Shown: positions 47,272-58,459 of the stretch, piece after piece
How positions within the stretch are numbered: the stretch's first letter is position 1
How the letters are laid out: the number at the start of each line of letters is the position of its first letter
Source of the DNA: Keratinibaculum paraultunense
GTDB lineage: Bacteria > Bacillota > Clostridia > Tissierellales > Tepidimicrobiaceae
DNA: 64,000 nt
Direction of reading: 5' to 3'
Assembly: GCF_016767175.1 (NCBI RefSeq)
Contig: NZ_CP068564.1
Location: 434,001-498,000, forward strand
Position numbers and translations under genes: made by a program
Notes under the pieces: model-generated
Databases searched by the model: none
What the model was told of the DNA's origin: nothing
Seen by the model: only the letters and a program-made list of their open reading frames with translations

Positions 47272-50200
47272 ATGAAATATTCAGAACTTATAAACTTTAA
47301 TCCAATAGAAACAGTTATTGAATTAAAATCAGCAGACGATAATAAAAAGGCTAAAAATTTAGTTGAAACCTATGTTATGTCAGATGGAATGGCAGAAAAG
47401 CTAGACTATGGTTTGATTAGTCAATTGCGACTAGATGAAGTAATAGATAATAAGGGTGTTCTTATAGTTGGTAACTATGGTACTGGTAAGAGCCATTTAA
47501 TGTCTTTAATATCTGCTGTTGCTAACAATAAGGATTTTGTACAGTATATAAAAAATAAGAAGTTTGCTAAATATATAGAGCCAATAGCTGGTAGATTTGA
47601 AATTCTTAGAATAGAAATAGGAGCTGTAGATAACAGCCTAAGAAATATAATTGTCAATGAAATAGAAATGGATTTAGCAAAAAGAGGAATAGATTATAAA
47701 TTCCCAGATAGTTCAACACTAACCAATAATAAACGTGCCTTAGAAGGCATGATGAGTGCCTTTGAGAAGAAGTATCCTGATAAGGGATATTTAGTAGTTA
47801 TAGATGAGCTTCTAGACTATCTAAAGACTAGAAAAGAGTATGAAGTAATGCAAGATTTAGGCTTCTTAAGAGAATTAGGGGAATTTATTAAAACTTCAAG
47901 GTTTAGACTTGTATGTGGGGTCCAAGAGCAATTGTTCGACAATCCATCATTCTCCTTTATATCAGATACCATGAGCAAAATTAAAGATAGATTTGAACAA
48001 GTTATTATAAGAAAAGAGGATACTTCATACGTTGTATCAGAAAGGATATTAAACAAGACTCCTGAACAAAAAGCTAAAATTAGAGAACATTTACTTCAAT
48101 TCTGCCCCCTTTATAAGGAGATGTCAGAGAGAATAGAAGATTATGTAGAGCTTTATCCAATACATCCAGCATATATAGATGTATTCAATAGGGTGCAAAT
48201 TGCTGAAAATAGGCATGTACTTAAAACTATTTCAACAACAATAGGGGATATTTTAGATCAAGAAGTACCAGAAAATGCACCAGGAATTATATCTTTTGAT
48301 TCCTATTGGGCCTTCATAAAGGACAATTATGCTAGAAGATCAGAGCCAGATATTAGGGAGGTAATGGATAAATCCCAAATTTTAGAAGACAAAGTAGCTA
48401 AAACTTTCCCTAAACCTCAGTACAAGAAAATGGCTTTACAAATAATTTATGCCTTAAGTGTTCATAGGCTTACTACAGGAGGAATAGATGTTAGATTAGG
48501 ATTAACAGCTGAAGAGCTTAAGGACAACTTATGCCTATATATTGAAAATATGCCAGAAAAGGATTCGGAGTTTTTATTATCTATTGTAGAAGTAGTTTTA
48601 AGAGATATAATGACCTTGGTAAGTGGTCAATTTATAGAATACAACAAGGATAATGGACAATATTTCCTAGACCTTAAGAAGGATATAGACTACGATGCGA
48701 AAATTGAGGACAAAGCAAACTTTATGGAGGATATTAGCTTAAACAAATACTATTACTCTATAGTACACGATTTACTAGATTGGAATGAAGAAAAAGCTGT
48801 ACCAAATTATGAAATTTATGAATATCAGCTAAACTGGGATAGCCGCAATGTATTCAGAAGAGGTTACCTATTCTTTGGACTGCCTACAGAAAGGTCCACT
48901 GCACAACCTCCAAGAGACTTTTATGTTTATATATTGCCACCCTATGGAAATTTAACTTATGAAGATGAGAAAAAAGACGATGAGGTATTTTTTAAACTAA
49001 AAACAGATGAAGGATTTTATAATAACCTAAAGTTATTTGCTGCAGCTAAGGAGCTCCAAATATTGGCCTCAGATCACAATACTAAAAAGATATATTCAGA
49101 TAAAGCCAGAAAATTTGAGAAAGACCTTAAAAAATGGCTTAATGAAAATAAGAACACTTGTTACGATGTAATCTATAAAGGAGTAAAACAACAGCTTATT
49201 CAGCTAACACATGGAAGGACTAGGGATTCTAACTTTAAGGATACTATAGACATAGCTGCTTCCATTTGCTTGGAAGAACATTTCGACAGACTATATCCAG
49301 AATTTCCAGCCTTTAAGATAAAGATTACAAAGTATAACAATGCTGAAATAATAAACAGAGCTATAAAATATTTTGCAGGCCAGAAGACTAATGATAGTGA
49401 AGCCTTCCTTGAAAGCTTCAATTTAATAAATAATGGAAAAATAGATGTTGAAAATTCCAAATATGCTATGTATCTAGTAAAGAAATTGAGAAAGCTTCCT
49501 AAAAAAGGAGTTTTAAATAGATCAGATATTTTAGAGGCCAAATATGATGAATTACTAGACAAAAAGTTCCGCATAAATAATGAATACTTTATTGTAGTAC
49601 TTCTAGCTTTAGTATATACAGGACATGCAAATCTAGTATTAAAAGATATCACAATTACAGCCTCAAATATGGAGAAATTAATGGAATTGCATAACACAGA
49701 TTTATACCAATTTAAGCACTTAACCAAACCAAAAGAAGCAGCTTTAGAAGAGCTTAAGAGACTATTAGAGATCCTCCAGTTACCAACTGGTATGATTGTT
49801 AATGATAAAGAACTTGAAAAGGGCTTAGACAGAATCCTTTCAAGAAGTCGAGAAATAGCAGAATCAGCTTTATACTCTAAAACCTATATAAATAGTGATC
49901 CTATACTATGGGGAGAACTGCTCATTCCTGAGAACCTAAAAAGAATCTATGAGCCAAAGATAAGCTATGTACTAAATGAGTTTGGAAGCTTTAGAAATAA
50001 ATACAATACAGTAGCAAAGATAAAGAACTTAAATCTCACTATGGAACAATTAGATGATATAGAGGAAGGCATTAAATATATAGGTATTATAAAAGAATAT
50101 GAAAAGTTTAAAAATGAAACAGATCCTATAGTAAATTATATAGTTAATGTAGAGAACTCAGTTATACCAGAAAGTATGATGGAAAAGATAAAACAAGCTA

Positions 50201-51012
50201 AAGAAAAATTCTTTGAAATAAGAGATCAAATAAAAGACTATTTAGATGGAGATAAAGCAAGCAGAGAATTGAAAAATATACTGGTTCCAATTAAAAAAGA
50301 GTATATTGAATATTACTTTGATAAACACATAAAAGCAAGATTAAGCCCCAATGAATCACAAAGAAAAGGCCAGCTTATAAATTCAAAAACTCTTGCTAAT
50401 TTGAAAAAGCTTACAGAAGTAAAAGGAATATTCCAGGAAAACAAGCTAAGAAACTTAGAAAAACAATTATCAGAACTCCAAGTTTGTTATGACTTAACTA
50501 CTGTTGATCTTGAAAGAAACCATATATGTACTAAGTGTAAGTTTACATTGTCAGAAAACAATCCAATAGTTACAGGGAAATTAGATACTATTGAAGAAAA
50601 TTTAGAGAAGCTATTAGAAGAATGGACCAATACCCTACTATCAGCATTAGACGATCCGCTTATAATGGCAAACAAAGCGCTACTTAATAAAGAACAACAG
50701 AGGTTAATAGATGAATTTTTACAAGATAAAAAACTACCAGAGCTTGTAGACACATTCTTTACAACTACTTTCAATACACTATTCGATAGGTTAGATAAGG
50801 TAACTATTGACATATGGGAATTGATGTCAACAATACAAAACCTAGGGCCAAGCACTGTAGAGGATTTGAAAAAGAAACTATCTGACTTTATTGATGATAA
50901 AGTAAGAGGCAAAGATTTGGATAAGGTAAGGATAATTATCACATCTGATTCAGATAAGAAAAAAGATTTTCTAATATTAGAAAGGGACCAAAAAGGAGAG
51001 GTGTATGAATAA
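47272..51012 (+). CDS. brxC: BREX type 3 BrxC, large P-loop ATPase
   Basis: A 1246-residue AAA-type ATPase, the central energy-consuming component of BREX. The N-terminal ATPase shows Walker A GNYGTGKSH (around residue 67) and Walker B LVVIDELLDYL. A long helical C-terminal part has a CxxC near residue 1085 (HICTKCKF). BREX marks self DNA by methylation and blocks phage DNA replication. AAGGAGGGG before the ATG. Overlaps pglX by one base, typical for the operon order brxF-brxC-pglX-brxH-pglZ-brxA. Confidence 0.92.
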   Translation: MKYSELINFNPIETVIELKSADDNKKAKNLVETYVMSDGMAEKLDYGLISQLRLDEVIDNKGVLIVGNYGTGKSHLMSLISAVANNKDFVQYIKNKKFAKYIEPIAGRFEILRIEIGAVDNSLRNIIVNEIEMDLAKRGIDYKFPDSSTLTNNKRALEGMMSAFEKKYPDKGYLVVIDELLDYLKTRKEYEVMQDLGFLRELGEFIKTSRFRLVCGVQEQLFDNPSFSFISDTMSKIKDRFEQVIIRKEDTSYVVSERILNKTPEQKAKIREHLLQFCPLYKEMSERIEDYVELYPIHPAYIDVFNRVQIAENRHVLKTISTTIGDILDQEVPENAPGIISFDSYWAFIKDNYARRSEPDIREVMDKSQILEDKVAKTFPKPQYKKMALQIIYALSVHRLTTGGIDVRLGLTAEELKDNLCLYIENMPEKDSEFLLSIVEVVLRDIMTLVSGQFIEYNKDNGQYFLDLKKDIDYDAKIEDKANFMEDISLNKYYYSIVHDLLDWNEEKAVPNYEIYEYQLNWDSRNVFRRGYLFFGLPTERSTAQPPRDFYVYILPPYGNLTYEDEKKDDEVFFKLKTDEGFYNNLKLFAAAKELQILASDHNTKKIYSDKARKFEKDLKKWLNENKNTCYDVIYKGVKQQLIQLTHGRTRDSNFKDTIDIAASICLEEHFDRLYPEFPAFKIKITKYNNAEIINRAIKYFAGQKTNDSEAFLESFNLINNGKIDVENSKYAMYLVKKLRKLPKKGVLNRSDILEAKYDELLDKKFRINNEYFIVVLLALVYTGHANLVLKDITITASNMEKLMELHNTDLYQFKHLTKPKEAALEELKRLLEILQLPTGMIVNDKELEKGLDRILSRSREIAESALYSKTYINSDPILWGELLIPENLKRIYEPKISYVLNEFGSFRNKYNTVAKIKNLNLTMEQLDDIEEGIKYIGIIKEYEKFKNETDPIVNYIVNVENSVIPESMMEKIKQAKEKFFEIRDQIKDYLDGDKASRELKNILVPIKKEYIEYYFDKHIKARLSPNESQRKGQLINSKTLANLKKLTEVKGIFQENKLRNLEKQLSELQVCYDLTTVDLERNHICTKCKFTLSENNPIVTGKLDTIEENLEKLLEEWTNTLLSALDDPLIMANKALLNKEQQRLIDEFLQDKKLPELVDTFFTTTFNTLFDRLDKVTIDIWELMSTIQNLGPSTVEDLKKKLSDFIDDKVRGKDLDKVRIIITSDSDKKKDFLILERDQKGEVYE

Positions 51013-53555
51013 TGAAACTGACAAAAGAAGATTTAGATAAGGTAAGGAATATAGAAGGATTCCCAATAGGAGAAGATGAAGATATAATTGCTCTATCTGA
51101 TCCACCTTACTACACTGCTTGTCCTAATCCTTTTATAAAAGATTTTATAGAGAAATATGGTAAACCTTATGATGAGGAAACAGATGATTACCATCGGGAA
51201 CCCTTTGCAGCAGATGTAAGTGAAGGAAAAAATGACCCAATATATAATGCTCACAGTTATCACACAAAAGTGCCTCATAAAGCAATCATGAGATACATAC
51301 TTCATTATACAGACCCAGGAGATATAGTATTTGACGGATTTTGTGGTTCAGGGATGACGGGGGTTGCTGCCCAGATGTGCGGCAACCCTGATGCAGATCC
51401 AGAGTTTAAGTTTAAAATAGAAAAGGAAATGCCTTATGTAAAATGGGGAGTAAGAAGGGCTATACTTAATGACTTATCTCCAGCAGCAACATTTATAGCA
51501 TACAACTACAATACTCCAGTAGATGTAGCTGAATTTGAGAAAGAGGCTAAAAGAATACTTGATGAATGTGAAAAAGAATTAGGATGGATGTATGAAACTA
51601 ATCATGTAGATGAGAATGGGAAACAAGTTTATGATATGACAGGACCAGTAAAAGGGAAAATAAATTATACTGTATGGTCGGATGTGTTCATATGTCCACA
51701 CTGTGGTAGTGAAATAGTGTTTTGGGATGCAGCAGTAGATGAAGAGAATAAAAAGGTTAAGGATGTTTTTAGATGTAGTAATTGTGGAATAGAGTTGAAA
51801 AAAACTGATTGTGAAAGGGCTATGGAATTAATTTATGACCATGGATTAAATAAAACTATAAGTATGGCAAAGCAAGTTCCTGTGCTTATTAACTATAGTG
51901 TCGGAAATAAGAGATATGAAAAAAAACCTGACAAAGACGATTTGGATATAATTGAAAAGATTAATAATATGAAGATACCTTGTTGGTATCCTACGGATGA
52001 ATTACCAGATGGATATAATACTGAACAGCCAAAACGTTCTCATGGAATAACTCATGTGCATCATTTTTATACTAAAAGAAACCTGTTTATTTTAAGCTAT
52101 TTATACAATAAATGTAATACCACTACTATCAGATTTATGATAACTGCTTGTTTAGTCATGGGAACAAAAATGTCTAGGTATGGAAGCAGAACTGGTAATG
52201 TGTCAGGAACACTATATGTTCCATCATTAATTAAGGATTTAAATATGCTAGAATATATTAAAAGAAAGTTATACGGTCCAAAAGGAATAGTTAAACCTTT
52301 AGGTAAAATTAGTAGTTTTAAATATGACTATGCTTTATTGCAAACAAGCTCTTTAAATGATATACAAACAATTCAAAATAACTCTATAGATTACATTTTT
52401 ACTGATCCGCCTTTTGGTTATAACTTAAATTACTCGGAATTAAATTTCATATGGGAAGCTTGGCTAAAAGTAAAAACTAACAATAAACCAGAAGCCATTA
52501 TTAACAAAGTTCAAAACAAAGGATTAGTAGAATATCAAGAATTAATGACTAAATGCTTTGAAGAATATTATCGAGTGTTAAAACCAAATAGATGGATTAC
52601 TGTAGAATTTCATAATTCCAAGAATTCTGTATGGAATGCAATTCAGGAATCGTTATTAAGAGCAGGATTTATTATTGCAGATGTAAGAACATTAGATAAG
52701 AAACAAGGAAGCTTTAAACAAGTTACAACAACTTCAGCTGTTAAACAAGATTTAGTAATATCAGCATACAAACCAAAGGAAAGTTTCAAAAAGAGATTTC
52801 TTGAAAAAGCAGGAACTGAAGATACAGTTTGGGAGTTTGTAAGAGAACACTTAGAGAAACTGCCAGTGGTAGTCTATAAAAACGGCATGATAGAAAAGAT
52901 TCAGGAAAGAGAACCATACCTATTATTCGATAGAATGGTAGCCTACCATATAATGAATGGATTATCAGTCCCTATAGATGCATCAGATTTTTACAAAGGT
53001 TTGGATGAGAGGTTTATAAAAAGGGATGGAATGTATTTCTTACATGACCAAGTTAATGAATACGATAATGCAAGGATAAAGGCAGATTTGGAGCCTATTC
53101 AATTTTCTATGTTTGTAAACGATGAAAAATCTGCCATAGCATGGCTGTATCATCAACTAGAAACTCCTCAAACTTACAGCGAACTACAACCTAAGTTTAT
53201 GAAAGAAGCTAAGATAGCTAGATATGAGAAGATGCCAGAGTTAAGTGAATTACTGGAAGAAAATTTTCTACAAGATGAAGAGGGAAGATGGTATATACCA
53301 GACCCATCAAAGACAGGAGACCTTATAAAACTAAGGGAAAAGAGATTGTTGAAAGAATTTGAAGAATATTTAAAAGGTAAAGGAAAACTTAAAAAGTTTA
53401 GGACAGAAGCAATTAGAGTTGGATTTGCAAAGCTTTGGAAAGAAAAAGATTATGAGAGTATAGTCAAGATTGGGAATAGATTACCGGAAAACGTAATACA
53501 AGAAGATGATAAGCTTCTTATGTATTATGATATAGCTCTTAGCAGAATGGAGTGA
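51012..53555 (+). CDS. pglX: BREX type 3 DNA methyltransferase PglX
   Basis: An 847-residue adenine-type DNA methyltransferase. The early catalytic DPPY (LSDPPYYTACPNPF), SAM-binding DGFCGSGMTG, a zinc ribbon CPHCGSE...CSNCG and a second DPPF block (FTDPPFGYNLNYSEL) are visible. In type 3 BREX this enzyme methylates the host recognition site so that the system ignores self DNA. ATG overlaps the brxC stop (TAATG). Complete. Confidence 0.92.
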   Translation: MKLTKEDLDKVRNIEGFPIGEDEDIIALSDPPYYTACPNPFIKDFIEKYGKPYDEETDDYHREPFAADVSEGKNDPIYNAHSYHTKVPHKAIMRYILHYTDPGDIVFDGFCGSGMTGVAAQMCGNPDADPEFKFKIEKEMPYVKWGVRRAILNDLSPAATFIAYNYNTPVDVAEFEKEAKRILDECEKELGWMYETNHVDENGKQVYDMTGPVKGKINYTVWSDVFICPHCGSEIVFWDAAVDEENKKVKDVFRCSNCGIELKKTDCERAMELIYDHGLNKTISMAKQVPVLINYSVGNKRYEKKPDKDDLDIIEKINNMKIPCWYPTDELPDGYNTEQPKRSHGITHVHHFYTKRNLFILSYLYNKCNTTTIRFMITACLVMGTKMSRYGSRTGNVSGTLYVPSLIKDLNMLEYIKRKLYGPKGIVKPLGKISSFKYDYALLQTSSLNDIQTIQNNSIDYIFTDPPFGYNLNYSELNFIWEAWLKVKTNNKPEAIINKVQNKGLVEYQELMTKCFEEYYRVLKPNRWITVEFHNSKNSVWNAIQESLLRAGFIIADVRTLDKKQGSFKQVTTTSAVKQDLVISAYKPKESFKKRFLEKAGTEDTVWEFVREHLEKLPVVVYKNGMIEKIQEREPYLLFDRMVAYHIMNGLSVPIDASDFYKGLDERFIKRDGMYFLHDQVNEYDNARIKADLEPIQFSMFVNDEKSAIAWLYHQLETPQTYSELQPKFMKEAKIARYEKMPELSELLEENFLQDEEGRWYIPDPSKTGDLIKLREKRLLKEFEEYLKGKGKLKKFRTEAIRVGFAKLWKEKDYESIVKIGNRLPENVIQEDDKLLMYYDIALSRME

Positions 53556-53556
53556 T

Positions 53557-56223
53557 ATGATGTTTTCCGTAGGAGATTATGCTTATGATCTAGTTAGAAA
53601 TGAGAGAGTGCAAATAATAGAGAAGAATGAAATGTGGGGATTTGTAACATATAAAGTTTATAATCCACTTAGCAAAGAAATCTATAATCTCAACTCAGAA
53701 CAAATTGGAAAAGATAGCTCTTCATATTATGATGAGAATTACGTAAGGTATATGGCAATCCTTGGGAAGATTAAGGATATAACTTCCCAAGGAATTCTGT
53801 CATCTTTTAGTAAGGATATTATTCCTCTCCCCCATCAACTACATGTACTTAATCGGGTTTTATCAAGCAATAATATAAGGTATATTTTAGCTGATGAAGT
53901 TGGTTTAGGTAAAACAATAGAAGCTGGGATGATCATAAAAGAATTGAAGGCTAGGGGTCTTGTAAAGAGAATTTTGGTAGTTTGTCCAAAAGGCTTAGTT
54001 ACCCAATGGGAAAGAGAAATGTATGAGAAGTTTGGAGAGAAATTCCATGTTATACTGCCTTCCGAACACGATACTATTAAGAAATTAATTGGCAGTGATG
54101 ATATATATGGACAATTTAATCAAGTTATAAGTCCTATGGACTCGATTAAGCCAATAGAAGCTAGAGCTGGATGGAGTAAAGATAGAGTAGAGGAATACAA
54201 TGAAGAAAGGATTTTTGCTATAGTAAATGCTGGCTGGGATTTAGTTATAATAGATGAAGCCCATAGGGTAGCTGGTAGCACTAGCGAAGTATCAAGGTAT
54301 AAATTAGGTAAGCTGCTTGCGAAATCTTCTCCATATTTATTATTGCTAACTGCTACTCCCCATTCAGGCAAAACAGAACCATTTTTAAGGCTCATTAGAT
54401 TATTAGATGAAAAAGCTTTCCCAAATTACAAAGCAATAGTAAAAGAACAAGTAGCACCTTATATTATAAGAAACGAGAAGCGAGAGGTTATAGACAATGA
54501 AGGTAATAGGTTATTTAAAGACAGGCATACGAAGATAGTTGAAATCCATTGGGATGAAAGACACTCTATGCAGAAGAAACTATATGAAATGGTAACTGAT
54601 TATGTACGAAATGGGTATAATAAAGCATTTAAAGAGAAGAAGTATCATATAGGTTTTTTAATGGTTCTAATGCAAAGATTAGTAACTAGCAGTACAGCTG
54701 CAATTATGGATAGTGTAGAGAAAAGAATAGAAATATTAAAATCTAGACATGCAAAAGTAAGTTCATTATCTTTAGATGATTTAATAGAAGCTGATTTAGA
54801 GGAGAAACTAGAAGAAGGATTAGAAGTCGTGTCAACGGATATAGAAAAAGAAATAGAAGAGCTTATAGATATTCTAAATATGGCCAAACAAGCAAGCTAC
54901 CAATATCAGGATGCAAAAATAGAAGTGCTTTTAAATTTGTTAGATGATATTAATTATGAAAAACCTTCATCAAAAGTGATAATTTTTACTGAATTTGTTG
55001 CTACACAAAAATATTTGGAAGAAATTTTGAAAGGTAGAGGATATGGCGTTGCTTTGATAAATGGCAGTATGGATATTGAAACTAGAAATATTCAATTAAA
55101 TGAATTCAAGAATCAAGCGGACATTTTAATATCTACAGATGCAGGTGGAGAGGGTTTAAATTTGCAGTTTGCTAACATAGTAATAAATTATGATTTGCCT
55201 TGGAACCCTATGAAAATAGAGCAAAGAATAGGAAGAGTGGACCGTATAGGACAATCACAAGATGTATACATATATAATTTTATAATTGCTGAAACCATTG
55301 AAAATAGAGTTAGATCGGTATTAGAGGACAAGCTATCAGTAATATTATCTGAAACAGGAATAGATAAATTAGCAGATGTATTAGATAGCGAAATGGCAGA
55401 TATTGATTTTACAGAAGTTTATGTAAGCTCTTTAAGAGATCCAGCTAGTATTGAACATAATATTTCAAAGATAGAAGAAGATTTAAAAAAGGAGATTGCT
55501 AAAGCTAGAAAATATAGAGAATTATTAAAAGAAGACAAAGTTCTTGAAGCAAATTCTGATTATAATAAATCTATTGAACTAAATAAGTTGTTATTTAAAA
55601 TGTGTAATTTTTATAGTTTATGGAAAGAAGGTAAATTTTTTGTAGGAGAAAATATAGATATAAATGATGAAGAAATATCTAGACACCTTAACCAAGAAAA
55701 CTGTTGGTCAAGATCACAAAAAATTCCTTCAGTATATATTAAAGACTTTCCTAATGAAAAAGGATATTTTTCCTTATGGGAACTATCAATAAACGATGAT
55801 TTATACCATAATAGGAGAGTAATACCTATATTCATAAATGATAATATGATTTATAGACCATTTGCAGGAGAAAGAATTTGGGATGAGTTTATTAGAGATG
55901 ATGCAATAATTGAGGTTACGGATAATATTAATCTTGATGAAAATATTTTTAATAGAATAATGGAGTTATCCCAAAACTTTGCGTATGATATTTTTTTAGG
56001 ATTAAAAGAAAACTATGAAAAAAAGCAAGAAGAGGACTATAGAAAATATTCTTATGCATTAGAACTTAGGATTGATGCTGCTAAGAGAATAGGTATAGAA
56101 AATATAAGAAGATCTAGATTAAGAGAATTGGAAAAGGAAAAAGAAGAGATTAAACGGATATTTGAGAAGAATAAAATCATCTGTCCAGTTTTTAAGCCAA
56201 TTTTCATATTGAGATTGGAGTGA
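53557..56223 (+). CDS. brxHII: BREX type 3 helicase BrxHII (SNF2/DEAD-like)
   Basis: An 888-residue superfamily-2 helicase. Motif I DEVGLGKTIEAGMI, motif II IIDEAHRV, motif III LLTATPHSGK, and the C-terminal motifs STDAGGEGLNLQ (V) and QRIGRVDRIGQ (VI) are intact. Coiled-coil C-terminus (KRIGIENIRRSRLRELEKEKEE in pieces). In the type 3 operon brxHII follows pglX. Its start is one base behind the pglX stop. Confidence 0.9.
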   Translation: MMFSVGDYAYDLVRNERVQIIEKNEMWGFVTYKVYNPLSKEIYNLNSEQIGKDSSSYYDENYVRYMAILGKIKDITSQGILSSFSKDIIPLPHQLHVLNRVLSSNNIRYILADEVGLGKTIEAGMIIKELKARGLVKRILVVCPKGLVTQWEREMYEKFGEKFHVILPSEHDTIKKLIGSDDIYGQFNQVISPMDSIKPIEARAGWSKDRVEEYNEERIFAIVNAGWDLVIIDEAHRVAGSTSEVSRYKLGKLLAKSSPYLLLLTATPHSGKTEPFLRLIRLLDEKAFPNYKAIVKEQVAPYIIRNEKREVIDNEGNRLFKDRHTKIVEIHWDERHSMQKKLYEMVTDYVRNGYNKAFKEKKYHIGFLMVLMQRLVTSSTAAIMDSVEKRIEILKSRHAKVSSLSLDDLIEADLEEKLEEGLEVVSTDIEKEIEELIDILNMAKQASYQYQDAKIEVLLNLLDDINYEKPSSKVIIFTEFVATQKYLEEILKGRGYGVALINGSMDIETRNIQLNEFKNQADILISTDAGGEGLNLQFANIVINYDLPWNPMKIEQRIGRVDRIGQSQDVYIYNFIIAETIENRVRSVLEDKLSVILSETGIDKLADVLDSEMADIDFTEVYVSSLRDPASIEHNISKIEEDLKKEIAKARKYRELLKEDKVLEANSDYNKSIELNKLLFKMCNFYSLWKEGKFFVGENIDINDEEISRHLNQENCWSRSQKIPSVYIKDFPNEKGYFSLWELSINDDLYHNRRVIPIFINDNMIYRPFAGERIWDEFIRDDAIIEVTDNINLDENIFNRIMELSQNFAYDIFLGLKENYEKKQEEDYRKYSYALELRIDAAKRIGIENIRRSRLRELEKEKEEIKRIFEKNKIICPVFKPIFILRLE

Positions 56224-56227
56224 AGCT

Positions 56228-57697
56228 ATGTTTTTAGATTATTTAATTAATCTATGTGGGTTGGGAATATATGATAGGGTTATTCTATTTGATTTTCAGA
56301 ATATTATTGGTGATGACTATTTGGAATTAATCAGTAAGAAATTTGATTATAAATTGATTTTTTACGATGATATAGAAAAATTTAGGTATATCTTTGAGAC
56401 TGAAATAAAAAAAAGTAAAGGTAAGTATCTTGTCATACTTAGATCTGATTTATATCTTCCTTATGATATAAGATGTAGTTTTTATTGTAAAAATGTAAGC
56501 TATAGAGAGCTTTTTCCTAAATTGAATTTTTATTCATTAGAAAATTCAACGATATTTGATTTAGATTTATTATATATAGCCCACGAAAACTTGTATAATA
56601 GGCTAGATTCGGAAGATGAAACTAGGAAGTTTTTGGTTCAAGATATGTTTAGGAGAGAAAATGTTGAAGAGTATAAAGATTATGTAACCTCTCAGATAGA
56701 AAATCTATTGAAAGAAGACAATTATTCACATTGGCTTAGGATTGCTTTACTTTATTCAAAACTCCAGTATATTAAGTATAAAACCAGTGATATAGATATA
56801 GATGAGAAGCTTGTACAAAAAATACAAGGTAAGTTTCAAGAATTTATTTTAAACAATTATTCTACATTATCAGCATATTCAGCCTATGATGGACCTGTCC
56901 TTATAAATAGGACTTTGGATTATATATTTAGCAACTCCAATGATAAGTTTGCTTTGATAGTTATGGATGGAATGTCCATATTAGATTGGCTGATAATTTC
57001 TGAAGGGCTAAAAGGGATTTCATATAAATATAGCTCAACTTATGCTTTAATTCCAACTATTACTCCCATATCTAGACAAAGTCTTTTATCTGGAAAGCTT
57101 CCTGTAGAACTAGAAAAACCATTTGGTTTAGTAAATGAAGAAAAGTTATTTATTGAAAAATGCAAAGAATATGGCTATAAAGAAGAAGAGACAAAATATA
57201 ATAGGGGATATGATTTTGATATTGGTTATATGGACAAATGTATATGTGTTATTATAAATGAAATAGATGATTTGGTTCATAGCCAAAAACAAGGCAATTT
57301 AGGTATGTATAATGATGTGAGATTGCTATCACATAGTGGAAAGTTACATGAACTGATCATTAAGCTGTATAAAAAAGGCTTTGATGTATACATTGCATCT
57401 GACCATGGACATATAGAAACTGAGACTGTAGGCAACCCTAGAGGGATTGGTATTGAGATGGAAACAAGATCTAAAAGAACTTTGATATTGAAAGATTATG
57501 CAGCTTATGGCAAAATAATTGAGGAATTCAACTTGATAGAGTATCCACCATACTATTTGCCCAGAGATTATAAGTATTTGCTCTGTGAATACCAAAAATC
57601 CTTTGGAAACAAAGGAAATGTTATATTATCTCATGGTGGCATTAGTATTGAAGAGGTTATAGTACCATTTATTAAAATAGAAGGAGTAGATGTATGA
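56228..57697 (+). CDS. pglZ: BREX phosphatase-like protein PglZ
   Basis: A 489-residue member of the alkaline-phosphatase superfamily. Metal-site elements are seen in LIVMDGMSILDW, the TPISRQSLLSG block and the SDHGHIE segment near the C-terminus. PglZ is the defining BREX protein together with BrxC. Shorter than the ~850-residue PglZ of type 1, as expected for type 3. Overlaps brxA by 4 bases (ATGA). Confidence 0.9.
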   Translation: MFLDYLINLCGLGIYDRVILFDFQNIIGDDYLELISKKFDYKLIFYDDIEKFRYIFETEIKKSKGKYLVILRSDLYLPYDIRCSFYCKNVSYRELFPKLNFYSLENSTIFDLDLLYIAHENLYNRLDSEDETRKFLVQDMFRRENVEEYKDYVTSQIENLLKEDNYSHWLRIALLYSKLQYIKYKTSDIDIDEKLVQKIQGKFQEFILNNYSTLSAYSAYDGPVLINRTLDYIFSNSNDKFALIVMDGMSILDWLIISEGLKGISYKYSSTYALIPTITPISRQSLLSGKLPVELEKPFGLVNEEKLFIEKCKEYGYKEEETKYNRGYDFDIGYMDKCICVIINEIDDLVHSQKQGNLGMYNDVRLLSHSGKLHELIIKLYKKGFDVYIASDHGHIETETVGNPRGIGIEMETRSKRTLILKDYAAYGKIIEEFNLIEYPPYYLPRDYKYLLCEYQKSFGNKGNVILSHGGISIEEVIVPFIKIEGVDV

Positions 57698-58404
57698 GTA
57701 AGATAATAGGAATGTCAAGAAACATAAATTTAGATTGGCTAAATAAAGTTGCTGAATTGTATATGGAAGGAAAAAGTGAAGAAGAGATTAATGACGACCT
57801 AAATGAATATTTATCTCTTGAAATAAAAAGCCCCACTAATGCCAGAAAAACACGGAATATATTGGTGAATATATGGGTTAAAGATAATGAATATACAGAA
57901 AAGGCTAAAGAGCTGGCAGTGAAGCTAATTAAAAGTGGGGAAAAAGAAAATATTTTATTAGCCCATTGGTGTTTAATGCTTCTCACGTATCCAGTCTTTG
58001 CAGATATTTGCAGTGTTATAGGCAAGATGGATAGAAAAATGTTTGATATAACTACTAAAGATGTTAAAAACAATATGTTTGACCTATGGGGTGAAAGAAG
58101 CACCCTATTCCATTCTATAGATAAAATTATTAAAACATTAAAAGATATAGGAGTTCTCCATTGTTTGCCTAAGCATAAGTATGATATTAATAGATATAGT
58201 ATTGAAAGTAGGGAAGGGATTATCCTTATTACTTATGCATTGATCTGCATAAAAGACAAGCTATATTTGTCGCTAGAAGAAATAAACAACAGTCCAGAGT
58301 TTTTTCCTTTTAAATACAGTGCATCCATAGATGTACTTGAAGAGAGCAATATGTTTTCAATTGATAAATTTGGTGGCAAATTAGTAGTTAGCAATAAAAA
58401 CTAA
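57694..58404 (+). CDS. brxA: BREX protein BrxA (DUF1819)
   Basis: A 236-residue DUF1819 protein. It is the small DNA-binding-type BrxA, recognisable by GMSRNINLDWLNKVAELYMEG and the NARKTRNILVNIWVKD block. The C-terminal part has a winged-helix-like fold by length. Last gene of the BREX operon, translationally coupled to pglZ. Confidence 0.87.
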   Translation: MSKIIGMSRNINLDWLNKVAELYMEGKSEEEINDDLNEYLSLEIKSPTNARKTRNILVNIWVKDNEYTEKAKELAVKLIKSGEKENILLAHWCLMLLTYPVFADICSVIGKMDRKMFDITTKDVKNNMFDLWGERSTLFHSIDKIIKTLKDIGVLHCLPKHKYDINRYSIESREGIILITYALICIKDKLYLSLEEINNSPEFFPFKYSASIDVLEESNMFSIDKFGGKLVVSNKN

Positions 58405-58459
58405 TGATAAGCTAACTAATTTTGTCAACTTACATACTAGTACCTTAAGGAGGATTTAT